Below, in pieces: positions 8,919 to 18,685 of a stretch of 64,000 nt of DNA. The notes below the pieces were generated by a model, which saw only the letters and a program-made list of their open reading frames with translations, was not told where the DNA came from and did no database searches. The stretch covers positions 246,207 through 310,206 of the forward strand of contig NZ_BMIL01000006.1 in assembly GCF_014642175.1 (NCBI RefSeq), read 5' to 3'. Source of the DNA: Pedobacter quisquiliarum. GTDB taxonomy: Bacteria; Bacteroidota; Bacteroidia; Sphingobacteriales; Sphingobacteriaceae. The first letter of the stretch is position 1. Every line of letters starts with the position of its first letter. The translations under genes and the position numbers were made by a program.

Positions 8919-8922
8919 GATG

Positions 8923-8930
8923 CAAATTTA
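8923..8930 (-). promoter_or_regulatory. -7 promoter box of the MFS-peptidase unit
   Basis: Reverse strand TAAATTTG, separated from the MFS ATG (8918) by 4 nt; transcription would begin at or within a few bases of the start codon. Confidence 0.6.
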
Positions 8931-9041
8931 TTAATTTTTGAACCGTGTCAACTTTAATACCTATTTATGTGCCCTTTTATGATCAAACACAAACATTGTT
9001 GAATGTTTGATGCTTTAAATGGCAATACAAATTGAGAAAAC

Positions 9042-9908
9042 ATGAAAATTGGATTTATAGGTTTGGGAAACATGGGTGTCCCGATGGTAAAAAACCTGGT
9101 TAAAGCTGGGTATGCGGTTACCGTGTACAACAGGAATGAAGCAAAATCTGCCGCATTAGCAGCAGAAATTGGCGTTGCAGTTGCGGGAAGCCCTGCCGAC
9201 TTACTACCAGAGGCTGACGTCATCATCAGCATGTTAAGTGATGATCAGGCGGTAAAATCTATTTATAGTGGGACAGCAGGTCTGTTTGGTGTAAGTCGCA
9301 CGAAGGAATTAACAGTAGTGGACATGAGCACCGTTGCCCCCGAAACCAGCAGGATGCTAGCGGAAGAAGCTGCCCGTGTGCACATCAGCTACCTGGATGC
9401 GCCGGTATCTGGCAGCGTCAAACCGGCAACAGATGCGCAACTGGTAATCATGGTTGGCGGACCTGCAGCGGCATACGACAAAGTAAAACCTATACTACTG
9501 ACTTTAGGGAAATCGGCTACGCACCTTGGTGATCATGGAGCAGGCAATGTGGCCAAGTTGGCCATTAACCTGTTTCTCGGCATCACTATTCAGGGCCTTT
9601 CAGAATCGGTGGTGTTTGCGGAACAAAATGGCATCGCAGCTGATGCGCTCCTACCGCTGATCAATGAGAGTGCTGTGGGCAGTGGCATTACAAAAATAAA
9701 ATCCACCAACATCATCAACCGCGATTTCAAACCTGCATTTGCCTTGAAGCTCCTGCGGAAGGACATCCGACTTGCTGAAGAGATGGGTATGCAGAGCCCT
9801 GCAGGGAGTACCCTCGCAGCAACACTTCAGGAGGCCATTGAAAATGGTATGGGCGAAGAAGATATGGTTGCCATATATAAGCAAGTAGAACAAGGCAATA
9901 TTAAATAA
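9042..9908 (+). CDS. NAD(P)-dependent beta-hydroxyacid dehydrogenase (3-hydroxyisobutyrate dehydrogenase family)
   Basis: 288 residues, full length. The Rossmann motif KIGFIGLGNMGVPMVKNL is at the N-terminus, the substrate-binding DAPVSGSVKPA stretch (family pattern DAPVSGG) is at about residues 122-132, and the catalytic Lys region GAGNVAKLAIN is near 170. Family members oxidise 3-hydroxyisobutyrate, tartronate semialdehyde or succinic semialdehyde analogues; the substrate here cannot be fixed. The gene is monocistronic or leads into the S1 gene 13 nt downstream, which has its own -7 box. Confidence 0.88.
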   Translation: MKIGFIGLGNMGVPMVKNLVKAGYAVTVYNRNEAKSAALAAEIGVAVAGSPADLLPEADVIISMLSDDQAVKSIYSGTAGLFGVSRTKELTVVDMSTVAPETSRMLAEEAARVHISYLDAPVSGSVKPATDAQLVIMVGGPAAAYDKVKPILLTLGKSATHLGDHGAGNVAKLAINLFLGITIQGLSESVVFAEQNGIAADALLPLINESAVGSGITKIKSTNIINRDFKPAFALKLLRKDIRLAEEMGMQSPAGSTLAATLQEAIENGMGEEDMVAIYKQVEQGNIK

Positions 9909-9909
9909 T

Positions 9910-9917
9910 TACCTTTG
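9910..9917 (+). promoter_or_regulatory. -7 promoter box (TACCTTTG) of the S1-domain gene
   Basis: Exact TAnnTTTG match ending 4 nt before the ATG at 9922. It starts just after the stop codon of the upstream dehydrogenase. The surrounding 12-mer TTACCTTTGCAG recurs identically before queE. Confidence 0.65.
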
Positions 9918-9921
9918 CAGC

Positions 9922-10767
9922 ATGATAGCTATTGGACAATACAATGATTTAAGGATTTCAGGGAAATCGGAAAAAGGACTGATCTTAACGGACGGTGAAA
10001 AGGAAGCCTTATTAAACTATACTGAGGTGACCCCGAAGAATGAAATTGGCGACGTTGTAAATGTTTTTGTCTATGTAGATAAGGATGGTGGTATGGTTGC
10101 AACTACACAGCGGCCTTTCGCATGTGTTGGCGACTTCGCCTATCTGACGGTGGTTGACGAAACCAAAGATGGGGCATTTATGGACCTTGGTATCGGTAAG
10201 GACATTTATGTACCGTTAAAAGAACAGAAAAGACCGATGTTTAAGGGCGATAAACATGTGGTCTATGTTTTCCTGGATGATAGCAATGACCGGATGCTCG
10301 CTTCTTCCCGCCTCACTAACTTTGTTGAGGAAGAGGAGATTGATCTTGAAGAAGGTGATGAAGTGAGTCTGCTGATTGTGGATCGCTCGGACCTGGGTTT
10401 TAACGCCATCATTGACAACAGGTATATTGGTTTACTTTATGCTAATGAGTTGTTTGATGATCTGCAGCCAGGTGAACTTCGAAAAGGCTGGATTAAGAAG
10501 ATTCGCGTAGAAGGGAAAATTGATCTGAGCTTGCAGCCAATGGGCTATAGCCACATCCTGGATTCTAAGGACATCATCTATAAAGAACTAAAAGAAAATG
10601 GTGGGGTGATCCACTTAGGTGACAAAAGTTCTCCTGACGACATTTACCACCGTTTCAAGATCAGCAAGAACGCTTTCAAAAAGACTATTGGTGCTTTATA
10701 TAAAGAACGAAGAATTACGATAGCGGACCATGAGATTAAAATTGTGGTTGATGAGACTGCTGAGTAA
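9922..10767 (+). CDS. S1-like RNA-binding protein, CvfB/YitL family
   Basis: 281 residues, matching the CvfB family: several S1-like OB folds in tandem followed by a C-terminal winged helix. Visible landmarks are VNVFVYVDKDG, the second S1 block AYLTVVDETKDGAFMDLGIGKDIYVPLKEQ, a third block with GFNAIIDNRYIGLLYANELF, and the terminal KISKNAFKKTIGALYKERRI helix-turn-helix. Homologues bind RNA and influence virulence regulators in Staphylococcus; the role in Bacteroidota is not known. The start is fixed by the -7 box 4 nt upstream. Confidence 0.88.
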   Translation: MIAIGQYNDLRISGKSEKGLILTDGEKEALLNYTEVTPKNEIGDVVNVFVYVDKDGGMVATTQRPFACVGDFAYLTVVDETKDGAFMDLGIGKDIYVPLKEQKRPMFKGDKHVVYVFLDDSNDRMLASSRLTNFVEEEEIDLEEGDEVSLLIVDRSDLGFNAIIDNRYIGLLYANELFDDLQPGELRKGWIKKIRVEGKIDLSLQPMGYSHILDSKDIIYKELKENGGVIHLGDKSSPDDIYHRFKISKNAFKKTIGALYKERRITIADHEIKIVVDETAE

Positions 10768-10827
10768 TTTCAATTTCAAAAAACACAATGGGTAAAGTGT
10801 TGTTAATCATAAATAAAACATTCGATT

Positions 10828-11208
10828 ATGAAATACGACAAAATGTTATCCAAATGCGTTTCTCAGGAATCTGATTCTTCAAAGGCTATTGTTGCACTGC
10901 TAACAGGTTTAGCTGTAGGTGCAGTACTGGGTGTGCTTTTCGCACCAAGCAGTGGTGAAGAAACCAGAACGCTGATCTCCGATAAAGCAACGGATTTAAC
11001 CGGTGATTTGAAAGAGCGATATCAATCTGTAAAAGAGAAAATCGTTGCAGGGAAAGATGACCTGATCGACTTGAAAGATCGTACCGTTGAAAGTGTGAAA
11101 ACTAAAGCCGGTGATCTAAACCAGGAGTTTAAAGCTTATAAAGAAGATGCTAAAAATGACGTGAAGCAGGCATCAGATGATTTGAATGATAGTGTACAAA
11201 ATGCATAA
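10828..11208 (+). CDS. YtxH-domain small envelope/stress protein
   Basis: 126 residues. A glycine-rich transmembrane segment (ALLTGLAVGAVLGVLFAPSSGEETR, a YtxH-family signature) lies at about residues 22-46. It is followed by a long charged amphipathic helix with repeated Lys/Asp/Val heptads, probably a coiled coil. YtxH-type proteins are often induced in general stress, but their molecular role is undefined. A rho-independent terminator follows at 11228. Confidence 0.8.
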   Translation: MKYDKMLSKCVSQESDSSKAIVALLTGLAVGAVLGVLFAPSSGEETRTLISDKATDLTGDLKERYQSVKEKIVAGKDDLIDLKDRTVESVKTKAGDLNQEFKAYKEDAKNDVKQASDDLNDSVQNA

Positions 11209-11227
11209 ATAGTATCACAATTTTGTT

Positions 11228-11254
11228 AAGCCGGTCTCGACCGGCTTTTTTTTG
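11228..11254 (+). terminator. Rho-independent terminator after the YtxH gene
   Basis: Perfect 8-bp stem AAGCCGGT/ACCGGCTT with a CTCG loop and a run of eight or more T. Confidence 0.9.
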
Positions 11255-11258
11255 CTCC

Positions 11259-11266
11259 TATATTTG
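11259..11266 (+). promoter_or_regulatory. -7 promoter box (TATATTTG) of the aminotransferase unit
   Basis: Exact TAnnTTTG match 15 nt before the ATG at 11282. It shows that the upstream in-frame TTG at 11252 is not the start. Confidence 0.65.
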
Positions 11267-11281
11267 CTATTTTCGCAATAC

Positions 11282-12427
11282 ATGATACCTATAAACTCGA
11301 AGCTACCCGGTACGGCCAACACCATCTTCTCTGTAATGACGAAGCTCGCAGAAGAACACCAGGCCATAAATCTTTCGCAAGGATTTCCTGATTTTGACAC
11401 TGATCCAAAGCTTATAGCGATGGTAGCGGATTACATGCATAAAGGTTTTAACCAGTATGCACCCATGACCGGTATACCTGCGTTAAGGTCCCTGATCACT
11501 GCGAAAACGAACAAGCTTTATGGCTCGGATTACGATGCGGAAAATGAGGTCACCGTAACCGCTGGAGGTACGCAGGCATTGTTTACTGCGATAGCAACTT
11601 GCATCAACCCTGGAGACGAAGTGATTATCTTCGAGCCTGCATACGACAGCTATGCGGCTGCAATCAGAATGCATGGAGGTCTGGTAAAGACGTATGAGAT
11701 GATTCCATCCGATTATGGAATTGACTGGGATATCGTTAAACGTCTTTTTAGTGCGAATACGAAGATGATTATTCTGAACAGTCCGAATAATCCTACGGGC
11801 AGCGTGCTATCGGACACAGACATGCAGTGCTTGATCAAACTGACCAAGGGCACAGATGTATTAATCTTAAGTGATGAAGTGTATGAGCACATCGTTTACG
11901 ATGGATTAAAACACCTTAGCATTGCCAGCTATCCGGAACTTAAGGAACGTAGTTTTATCGTAGGCTCGTTTGGCAAGGTTCTGCATGCTACAGGCTGGAA
12001 GGCGGGCTACTGTTTAGGTCCTGAGAATTTAATGAAGGAATTCAGGAAGGTGCATCAGTTCAGCATCTTCAGTGTACATACGCCAGTACAATATGCCATT
12101 GCAGAATATCTCCAGGATGAAAGCAAGTACTTAGGGCTTGCGGATTTCTTCCAGGAAAAACGTGATTACTTCAGGTCAATGTTAGGTCAAACGCGCTTTA
12201 ATTTATTACCTTGTAAGGGTTCCTACTTTCAGTGTGTGACATTTGATCATTTAAGTGAAGAAACTGATGTTGCACTTGCAACACGGCTGGTTAAAGATTT
12301 TGGTGTAGCAAGTGTACCTGTGTCGGCCTTCTTTACAAGAAATACCGATCACCACGCACTCCGTTTCTGCTTTGCGAAGAAGAAAGAAACGCTGGAGCAG
12401 GCGGTTGAAAAGTTAATGCAATTCTAA
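11282..12427 (+). CDS. PLP-dependent aminotransferase (methionine/glutamine transaminase type)
   Basis: 381 residues from the ATG at 11282. Class I/II aminotransferase fold: INLSQGFPDFD near the N-terminus, NSPNNPTGSVL, LSDEVYEH and the PLP lysine in GSFGKVLHATGWKAGY. This pattern is that of the YbdL/MtnE and kynurenine/glutamine transaminase K group, which transfers amino groups from Met, Gln or aromatic amino acids to keto acids. A nitrilase-type omega-amidase gene follows 12 nt downstream, as in known transaminase/omega-amidase pairs that salvage the keto acid of methionine. The upstream TTG at 11252 is excluded by a -7 box lying between it and the ATG. Confidence 0.88.
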   Translation: MIPINSKLPGTANTIFSVMTKLAEEHQAINLSQGFPDFDTDPKLIAMVADYMHKGFNQYAPMTGIPALRSLITAKTNKLYGSDYDAENEVTVTAGGTQALFTAIATCINPGDEVIIFEPAYDSYAAAIRMHGGLVKTYEMIPSDYGIDWDIVKRLFSANTKMIILNSPNNPTGSVLSDTDMQCLIKLTKGTDVLILSDEVYEHIVYDGLKHLSIASYPELKERSFIVGSFGKVLHATGWKAGYCLGPENLMKEFRKVHQFSIFSVHTPVQYAIAEYLQDESKYLGLADFFQEKRDYFRSMLGQTRFNLLPCKGSYFQCVTFDHLSEETDVALATRLVKDFGVASVPVSAFFTRNTDHHALRFCFAKKKETLEQAVEKLMQF

Positions 12428-12439
12428 AGAAAAACTGAA

Positions 12440-13243
12440 ATGGAAGCTCCTGATTACTTGAACATAGGCAACTTAAAAGTCACAGTTTTCCAGGCTTATC
12501 TTTTCTGGGAAAACACGGAGAAAAACCTTCGGAACCTCTCCCTCCGATTGAATATAGGCGTAAAGGAAAAGACAGATCTGATCGTGCTGCCAGAAATGTT
12601 CAACACTGGCTTCAGCATGAACGCGATGAGTCTGGCAGAAAGCATGGATGGTCAGACGATGACCTGGTTAAAAGATACCGCACACCGGTACGACTGCGTA
12701 GTAACGGGTAGCCTGATCATCTATGAAGACAACAACTTCTACAATCGTATGATCTGGATGTTACCGGATGGAAGCTTTGAGAAATATGATAAACACCATC
12801 TTTTTGGCTTAGGCGGAGAGGATAAGATATATACCGCAGGACAAGATCAGGTAATTGTTGATCTTAAAGGCTGGAAAATTCGTCTGGCCATCTGTTACGA
12901 TCTTCGATTCCCGGTATGGCTGCGGAATGCTGATGGCGCCTACGATATACTGCTTGTTATTGCAAGCTGGCCGGACAAGCGTGCCGGTCATTGGAAGGCA
13001 CTCATTCCCGCTCGTGCAATAGAGAACCAATGTTATGTCATCGCTGTAAATCGAGTTGGACACGATGGCAATGAGGTCTACCATAGCGGGCACTCCATGT
13101 GCCTTGATGCGAATGGAAACACAGTCTACTATAAACCTGAGGATGAGGATCTTTACACCTTCAGCATCAATTATCAGGATCTTGTGAAGAACAGACGCAG
13201 CTTTCCTTTTCTGAGGGACGCTGACACCTTTCAATTGTCGTAA
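12440..13243 (+). CDS. Nitrilase-family omega-amidase (YafV-like)
   Basis: 267 residues, carbon-nitrogen hydrolase fold. The Glu-Lys-Cys triad is visible: Glu52 in VLPEMFNTGF, Lys118 in YDKHHLFGLGGE and Cys152 in LAICYDLRFPVW. Omega-amidases hydrolyse alpha-ketoglutaramate or alpha-ketosuccinamate left after glutamine or asparagine transamination, which removes the product and pulls the transaminase reaction forward. The gene lies 12 nt after the aminotransferase gene, so the two are very probably one operon and one pathway. Predicted cytoplasmic (no signal peptide). Confidence 0.9.
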   Translation: MEAPDYLNIGNLKVTVFQAYLFWENTEKNLRNLSLRLNIGVKEKTDLIVLPEMFNTGFSMNAMSLAESMDGQTMTWLKDTAHRYDCVVTGSLIIYEDNNFYNRMIWMLPDGSFEKYDKHHLFGLGGEDKIYTAGQDQVIVDLKGWKIRLAICYDLRFPVWLRNADGAYDILLVIASWPDKRAGHWKALIPARAIENQCYVIAVNRVGHDGNEVYHSGHSMCLDANGNTVYYKPEDEDLYTFSINYQDLVKNRRSFPFLRDADTFQLS

Positions 13244-13298
13244 ATTAGGCAGCGGCGGCCTGGCTACAATTTACATTTAAATAACCGGGGCAAAATCA

Positions 13299-13306
13299 TA
13301 TATTTG
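13299..13306 (+). promoter_or_regulatory. -7 promoter box (TATATTTG) of lepA
   Basis: Exact TAnnTTTG match, 7 nt before the lepA ATG at 13314, implying a very short leader. Confidence 0.6.
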
Positions 13307-13313
13307 CGCAAAG

Positions 13314-15101
13314 ATGAAGCACATACGTAATTTTTGCATAATTGCACATATAGACCACGGTAAGAGTACTTTGGCCGACCGGTTACTAGAATATACCAAT
13401 ACCATTACCCAACGTGAGGCGCAGGCCCAATTACTAGATAACATGGATCTGGAGCGTGAACGTGGTATTACGATTAAGAGTCACGCGATTCAGATGAATT
13501 TCATTGAGGATGGACAAGAATACGTACTAAACCTCATAGATACACCCGGACACGTGGATTTTTCATATGAAGTATCCCGCTCAATTGCTGCCTGTGAGGG
13601 TGCATTATTAATCGTAGACGCTTCGCAAGGCATCCAGGCACAAACGATTTCAAATCTATACCTGGCCCTTGAACATGATTTGGAAATTATTCCGATCCTG
13701 AATAAGATGGATCTTCCTGGCGCAATGCCGGAAGAGGTTAAAGATCAGATTGTAGACCTTATTGGTTGTAAACGCGAAGAAATTATTCCAGCTTCTGGTA
13801 AAACCGGACAAGGTATTCCTGATATCTTAAAGGCTATCATAGAAAGAATTCCTGCACCGGTAGGAGATCCTGAAGCACCATTGCAAGCATTAATTTTCGA
13901 CTCGGTTTTTAACTCCTTCAGGGGTATCATCGCCTACTACAAGGTGGTGAATGGCGAGATTAAGAAAGGCGATAAAGTAAAGTTTATCAACACAAATAAA
14001 GAATACCTTGCGGATGAGGTTGGTGTACTGAAGCTCAATATGTTCCCAAAGCAAGTTGTTAAGACCGGTGACGTAGGTTACATCATTTCCGGTATTAAAG
14101 AAGCACGGGAAGTAAAGGTTGGTGACACGATTACCAATGTTGCTAGACCATCACTAGAGAGTATTCAGGGCTTTGAAGAGGTAAAGCCAATGGTATTTGC
14201 CGGTATCTACCCTGTCGATACGGACGAGTTTGAGGAACTTCGCGAAGCGATGCACAAGCTGCAGCTAAATGATGCTTCTATCGTATTTGAACCCGAAAGT
14301 TCTGCAGCATTGGGCTTTGGATTCCGTTGCGGATTCCTTGGTATGCTACACATGGAAATTATCCAGGAGCGACTGGAGCGTGAGTTCGACATGACGGTAA
14401 TTACAACCGTACCTAACGTGTCTTACATCGCAAAGTCAACCCGTGATGAGGAGATTGCGGTACATAACCCTTCGGATCTTCCAGATCCAAGTAAGCTGGA
14501 GTATGTTCAGGAACCATTTATTAAAGCGAACATCATTACCAAGGCTGAATTTGTAGGTCCGGTGATGTCACTATGTATTCAAAAGCGTGGCGTAATTGTA
14601 AATCAATCTTACTTAACTGCAGACCGTGTAGAATTGGTGTTTGAAATGCCAATGGGTGAGATCGTATTTGATTTTTACGACAAGCTGAAGACCATCTCGA
14701 AGGGCTATGCGTCGTTTGATTATCATCAGATTGGATATCGCCAGTCAGACTTGGTACGTTTGGATATACTGTTGAATGGAGAGCATGTAGATGCATTATC
14801 TTCATTGATCCACAGAAGTAATTCGTATGATTTCGGTAAACGGATTTGTGAGAAACTACGGGAACTGATACCAAGACAGCAGTTTGAAATTGCTATACAA
14901 GCATCAATTGGTGCAAAGGTTATTGCCAGGGAGAACGTTAAAGCCATGCGTAAAGACGTAACGGCTAAATGTTACGGTGGTGATATCTCACGTAAGCGTA
15001 AGTTACTTGAAAAACAAAAGAAGGGTAAGAAACGCATGCGCCAGGTGGGTAACGTGGAAATTCCACAGACAGCATTTATGGCCGTACTTAAATTAGACTA
15101 A
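13314..15101 (+). CDS. lepA: Elongation factor 4 (LepA), back-translocating ribosomal GTPase
   Basis: 595 residues, the full family length. GTPase motifs are in order: AHIDHGKST (G1), [11 protein letters not shown] (G2), [12 protein letters not shown] (G3) and NKMDLPGA (G4). Domain II, the EF-G-like domains and the LepA-specific C-terminal domain ([25 protein letters not shown]) follow. It binds stalled ribosomes and aids translation or ribosome assembly under stress. folD follows after 16 nt in the same direction. Confidence 0.98.
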   Translation: MKHIRNFCIIAHIDHGKSTLADRLLEYTNTITQREAQAQLLDNMDLERERGITIKSHAIQMNFIEDGQEYVLNLIDTPGHVDFSYEVSRSIAACEGALLIVDASQGIQAQTISNLYLALEHDLEIIPILNKMDLPGAMPEEVKDQIVDLIGCKREEIIPASGKTGQGIPDILKAIIERIPAPVGDPEAPLQALIFDSVFNSFRGIIAYYKVVNGEIKKGDKVKFINTNKEYLADEVGVLKLNMFPKQVVKTGDVGYIISGIKEAREVKVGDTITNVARPSLESIQGFEEVKPMVFAGIYPVDTDEFEELREAMHKLQLNDASIVFEPESSAALGFGFRCGFLGMLHMEIIQERLEREFDMTVITTVPNVSYIAKSTRDEEIAVHNPSDLPDPSKLEYVQEPFIKANIITKAEFVGPVMSLCIQKRGVIVNQSYLTADRVELVFEMPMGEIVFDFYDKLKTISKGYASFDYHQIGYRQSDLVRLDILLNGEHVDALSSLIHRSNSYDFGKRICEKLRELIPRQQFEIAIQASIGAKVIARENVKAMRKDVTAKCYGGDISRKRKLLEKQKKGKKRMRQVGNVEIPQTAFMAVLKLD

Positions 15102-15117
15102 CAGCTACTATAACACT

Positions 15118-15996
15118 ATGCAACTACTAGACGGAAAATTCGCCTCTGAACAGATTAAGAATCAAATTGCAGAAGAAGCAGCAAGCTTTTTGAAAGATAG
15201 CGGAAGAAAGCCACACCTTGTCGCCATCCTCGTTGGTAACGACGGAGGCAGCGAGACTTATGTTGCGAGCAAGATGAAGAACTGTGAAAAGGTTGGGTTT
15301 AAGTCTTCGTTAATACGCTATGATGTTGACGTCACGGAAGAAGCATTGCTTGAGCAAATTCGCAAAATAAACCTGGATGCAGATGTTGATGGGCTCATTG
15401 TTCAGCTTCCATTGCCAAAACACATTGATCCAGAAAAGGTAACGGAAACCATAGATTATCGTAAAGATGTTGATGGCTTCCACCCTGTTAACCTTGGACG
15501 TATGATGCGAAACCTGCCCTGCTTCATTCCAGCAACACCTTATGGGATCTTACTCATGTTACAAGCTTATAACATCGACACCACAGGTAAACATTGCGTG
15601 GTGGTTGGACGTAGTAACATTGTAGGTAGCCCGATGAGCATACTAATGGCGAGGAATGCCAATCCTGGAAATTGCACCGTTACTTTAACGCATAGCAGAA
15701 CCAAGGACCTGAAAGCAATTGTATTACAAGCAGATATCATTGTGGCTGCTATTGGTCAAAAGAACTTTGTCACAGCTGACATGGTGAAGCCAGGTGCGAT
15801 TATAATTGACGTTGGCATCAATCGGGAGAGCTCAACAACGACAAAATCCGGCTACAAACTTTATGGTGACGTAGATTTCGAAAATGTGGCTGAAAAGGCT
15901 TCCTGGATTACACCTGTGCCAGGTGGTGTAGGACTGATGACCATTGTAGGTTTATTAAAAAACACACTAGCATCCGCGAGAAAAGAAATCTATTAA
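15118..15996 (+). CDS. folD: Bifunctional methylenetetrahydrofolate dehydrogenase/methenyltetrahydrofolate cyclohydrolase
   Basis: 292 residues. Interconverts 5,10-methylene-, methenyl- and 10-formyl-tetrahydrofolate for purine and formyl-Met supply. Visible family signatures are [13 protein letters not shown] (catalytic Lys region), [24 protein letters not shown] (NADP binding) and the C-terminal [14 protein letters not shown] terminator hairpin follows at 16033. Confidence 0.97.
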   Translation: MQLLDGKFASEQIKNQIAEEAASFLKDSGRKPHLVAILVGNDGGSETYVASKMKNCEKVGFKSSLIRYDVDVTEEALLEQIRKINLDADVDGLIVQLPLPKHIDPEKVTETIDYRKDVDGFHPVNLGRMMRNLPCFIPATPYGILLMLQAYNIDTTGKHCVVVGRSNIVGSPMSILMARNANPGNCTVTLTHSRTKDLKAIVLQADIIVAAIGQKNFVTADMVKPGAIIIDVGINRESSTTTKSGYKLYGDVDFENVAEKASWITPVPGGVGLMTIVGLLKNTLASARKEIY

Positions 15997-16032
15997 GTTC
16001 GAGAGTTTCATAACTAAGTCATTAATATTTAC

Positions 16033-16066
16033 TGCGCCGGAGATAAAAGTTCCGGCGCATTTATTT
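16033..16066 (+). terminator. Rho-independent terminator after folD
   Basis: 9-bp stem TGCGCCGGA/TCCGGCGCA (16033-16041 with 16051-16059), 9-nt loop, then TTTATTTT. The queE -7 box begins 4 nt after it. Confidence 0.85.
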
Positions 16067-16069
16067 TAT

Positions 16070-16077
16070 TACCTTTG
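16070..16077 (+). promoter_or_regulatory. -7 promoter box (TACCTTTG) of queE
   Basis: Exact match, 9 nt before the ATG at 16087; it overlaps the in-frame TTG at 16075, ruling that codon out as start. Confidence 0.65.
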
Positions 16078-16086
16078 CAGCTTATT

Positions 16087-16710
16087 ATGGCGCATCAGAT
16101 ACCGACAGATGGAACAATGCTTCCGTTAATGGAAGAATTTTACACGATACAAGGAGAAGGTTACAACACAGGTAAAGCTGCATATTTTATAAGGCTTGGC
16201 GGCTGTGATGTTGGTTGTCACTGGTGTGATGTTAAGGAAAGTTGGGACGCTGAATCTCATCCTTTAACAGCAGCAGATGACATCGTTGCCAAGGCAGATA
16301 CTTTTCCCGGTAGAGCAGTTGTAATTACAGGTGGAGAACCTTTGATCTATAATATGGATTACCTTACCGCCAGGTTGCAGGAGAAAAAGATCTTAACCTT
16401 CATTGAAACTTCAGGTGCATATCCATTGTCGGGTTCATGGGACTGGATTTGTTTATCTCCAAAGAAGTTTAAGGCTCCACGTCCGGACATTACGCCATTT
16501 GCTAATGAACTAAAGGTCATTGTTTTCAACAAAAGTGACTTCATGTGGGCCGAGCAATATGCCGAGTCTGTTAGTCCGACCTGTAAATTGTATTTACAGC
16601 CAGAGTGGTCTAAAAGGAATGAGATAACACCTTTGATCATTGACTATGTAATGGCAAACCCGAAGTGGGAAATTTCGTTACAAACGCACAAATTCCTGAA
16701 CATTCCCTAA
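16087..16710 (+). CDS. queE: 7-carboxy-7-deazaguanine synthase
   Basis: 207 residues from the ATG at 16087. Radical-SAM enzyme converting 6-carboxy-tetrahydropterin to 7-carboxy-7-deazaguanine, a precursor of queuosine. The FeS ligand motif is the canonical CX3CX2C (GGCDVGCHWCD) near residue 40, preceded by the QueE start signature EEFYTIQGEGYNTGKAA and followed by ITGGEPL. No other queuosine gene lies in the window. Confidence 0.95.
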   Translation: MAHQIPTDGTMLPLMEEFYTIQGEGYNTGKAAYFIRLGGCDVGCHWCDVKESWDAESHPLTAADDIVAKADTFPGRAVVITGGEPLIYNMDYLTARLQEKKILTFIETSGAYPLSGSWDWICLSPKKFKAPRPDITPFANELKVIVFNKSDFMWAEQYAESVSPTCKLYLQPEWSKRNEITPLIIDYVMANPKWEISLQTHKFLNIP

Positions 16711-16752
16711 GGCAGTATCCTTTTCCCTATCTTTATTGGAGACATACTAAGA

Positions 16753-18651
16753 ATGAAGGGATTCTGGATTCTATGCTTAATTGTTTGTATACAGCTGAGG
16801 GCTGATGCTCAACAGTCTGGTAATGGGGCTGCACAGAAGCATTTCCATACTGCCCAGTCCCTTATAGATAACGGCAATTACGAAAATGCTGTTTCGCAAC
16901 TACAGGAAGCCATCATCGCAGATCCTCAATTTCAACTTGCATTCTTTCAAATGGGTGATCTTTATCGACGCCTGAAATCCTATGATAAAAGCAAGGAAGC
17001 CTATCTAAGTGGCATGGCGCTAAACCTGCCGGTAGACGCAAGGGTCTACTACTCGCTTGGTGAATCACTATTGCTGACGGGTGACTACCAGCAAGCATTA
17101 GAAAATTTACAAAACTTCACCAACAAGTATACCGGTAAGGACCAGAAGATTGTTCTTCGTGCCAAGAAATATATCGCAGATTGTCTCTTTTCCATGGAGG
17201 CAATGAAAAAACCTCAGCCATTTCAGCCCTTAAATATGGGCGAACATATCAATACCAAGTACCGGGAGTATTTTCCCGCACTTACGGCTGACGGCAGTAC
17301 CATGATCTACAGTCGTGTGATAGATAACAATGAAGACTTTCTGATCAGCAAACGTTCAAAACAAAACGGATGGAGCACTGCCCTTCCCCTGAGTACAAAC
17401 ATTAACACTAAAGAATATAATGAGGGTGCACAGTCGCTATCACCAGATGGGAAATACCTTTTCTTTACGGGATGTAACCGCCCGGATGGACTTGGGAGCT
17501 GTGATATCTATGTAAGCCATAAGAACGGGAAACAATGGGATCGTCCATTTAACCTTGGTGGCATTGTAAATTCTAAATATTGGGATTCTCAACCGGCGAT
17601 AAGTCCTGACGGAAACACCTTGTACTTTTCAAGCAATCGTCCAGGCGGTCTTGGTGGCTATGATTTATGGAAGACGCAGCTTGGCAAGGATGGAACCTGG
17701 AGCACACCGGTAAATCTTGGACCGGAGATTAATACTGCCTACGATGAACACACCCCTTTCGTACACCCTGATGGACAGACTTTCTACTTCTCATCAGATG
17801 GCTGGCCTGGACTAGGCAACAAGGATATCTTTTACAGCAGGCTTGATGCCGAGGGTAAATGGGCCAAGCCGGTCAACCTGGGCTATCCCATCAACAGTCA
17901 TAATGAAGAAACGGGATTAATCGTTACACCAGATGGTCTGAACGGTATTTTTTCAACTAATCTAAAAGATGGATTTGGAGACCTGGATTTGTACACCTTT
18001 AAAATGCCGGTGCTTGCGCAGCCTAAGCGGATATCTTACGTGAGTGGAACTGTAAATGACAAGGAAACAAAGGCGCCGCTTGCTGCAGAAATATTGATGG
18101 TTAACCTTAAAACCAAGAAAATACAATTTAATGATTATACTTCTGCTGAAACTGGTGACTTCCTTGCGGTGATGCCCGTTGGCAGTGATTACTCACTTAA
18201 TGTTTCTTCGAAGGGCTATCTCTTCTATTCGGAACATTTTGAGCTGCCCAGAGAAAACGGCAATAAACCGGTGGAACTCATAGTCTATATGGATCGGATA
18301 AAAACCGGGCAAAATCTAACTTTAAAGAACATCTTCTTCGATACCAATTTGGCTACGCTTCTGCCAAAATCAATTGTTGAACTGGATGTTTTGTTTGGCT
18401 TACTAACAGAGAACCCATCTTTGTCGATTGAAATTCAGGGACATACCGACAACACGGGAACCGATGCACAGAATGTATTATTGTCTGAGGCAAGAGCGAA
18501 AGCGGTGTACAACTATCTTGTTGAAAAGAATATAGCAGCAAAAAGGCTGCAGTTTAAAGGTTATGGACGGAACAAACCGATAGCAAGTAACGCAACTCCG
18601 GAGGGAAGACAGCAAAATCGTAGAACTTCCTTTGTTGTAAAAGGGATTTAG
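16753..18651 (+). CDS. OmpA-family protein with TPR and PD40 (WD40-like) repeats
   Basis: 632 residues with a signal peptide (MKGFWILCLIVCIQLRADAQ). Domain order: TPR repeats at about 30-140; a PD40/TolB-like beta-propeller at about 165-415 with repeated SPDGKYLFFTG, SPDGNTLYFSSNRPGGLGGYDLW and HPDGQTFYFSSDG units; a carboxypeptidase-regulatory-like domain at about 425-510; and a C-terminal OmpA peptidoglycan-binding domain (IFFDTNLATLLPKS ... IEIQGHTDNTGT ... ARAKAVYNYLVEK). This architecture is common in Bacteroidota and relates to type IX secretion/gliding PorE-like proteins, but the specific role is unproven. It converges on kdsA with a shared terminator. Confidence 0.9.
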   Translation: MKGFWILCLIVCIQLRADAQQSGNGAAQKHFHTAQSLIDNGNYENAVSQLQEAIIADPQFQLAFFQMGDLYRRLKSYDKSKEAYLSGMALNLPVDARVYYSLGESLLLTGDYQQALENLQNFTNKYTGKDQKIVLRAKKYIADCLFSMEAMKKPQPFQPLNMGEHINTKYREYFPALTADGSTMIYSRVIDNNEDFLISKRSKQNGWSTALPLSTNINTKEYNEGAQSLSPDGKYLFFTGCNRPDGLGSCDIYVSHKNGKQWDRPFNLGGIVNSKYWDSQPAISPDGNTLYFSSNRPGGLGGYDLWKTQLGKDGTWSTPVNLGPEINTAYDEHTPFVHPDGQTFYFSSDGWPGLGNKDIFYSRLDAEGKWAKPVNLGYPINSHNEETGLIVTPDGLNGIFSTNLKDGFGDLDLYTFKMPVLAQPKRISYVSGTVNDKETKAPLAAEILMVNLKTKKIQFNDYTSAETGDFLAVMPVGSDYSLNVSSKGYLFYSEHFELPRENGNKPVELIVYMDRIKTGQNLTLKNIFFDTNLATLLPKSIVELDVLFGLLTENPSLSIEIQGHTDNTGTDAQNVLLSEARAKAVYNYLVEKNIAAKRLQFKGYGRNKPIASNATPEGRQQNRRTSFVVKGI

Positions 18652-18661
18652 TGTTAATGAA

Positions 18662-18685
18662 AAAAGCGGTTAAATAACCGCTTTT
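18662..18685. terminator. Bidirectional terminator between the OmpA gene and kdsA
   Basis: Perfect 11-bp stem AAAAGCGGTTA/TAACCGCTTTT with 2 nt between the arms; A-run and T-run flanks serve both strands. The last kdsA codons (Ala-Val-Ile-stop) are encoded inside the hairpin. Confidence 0.88.
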
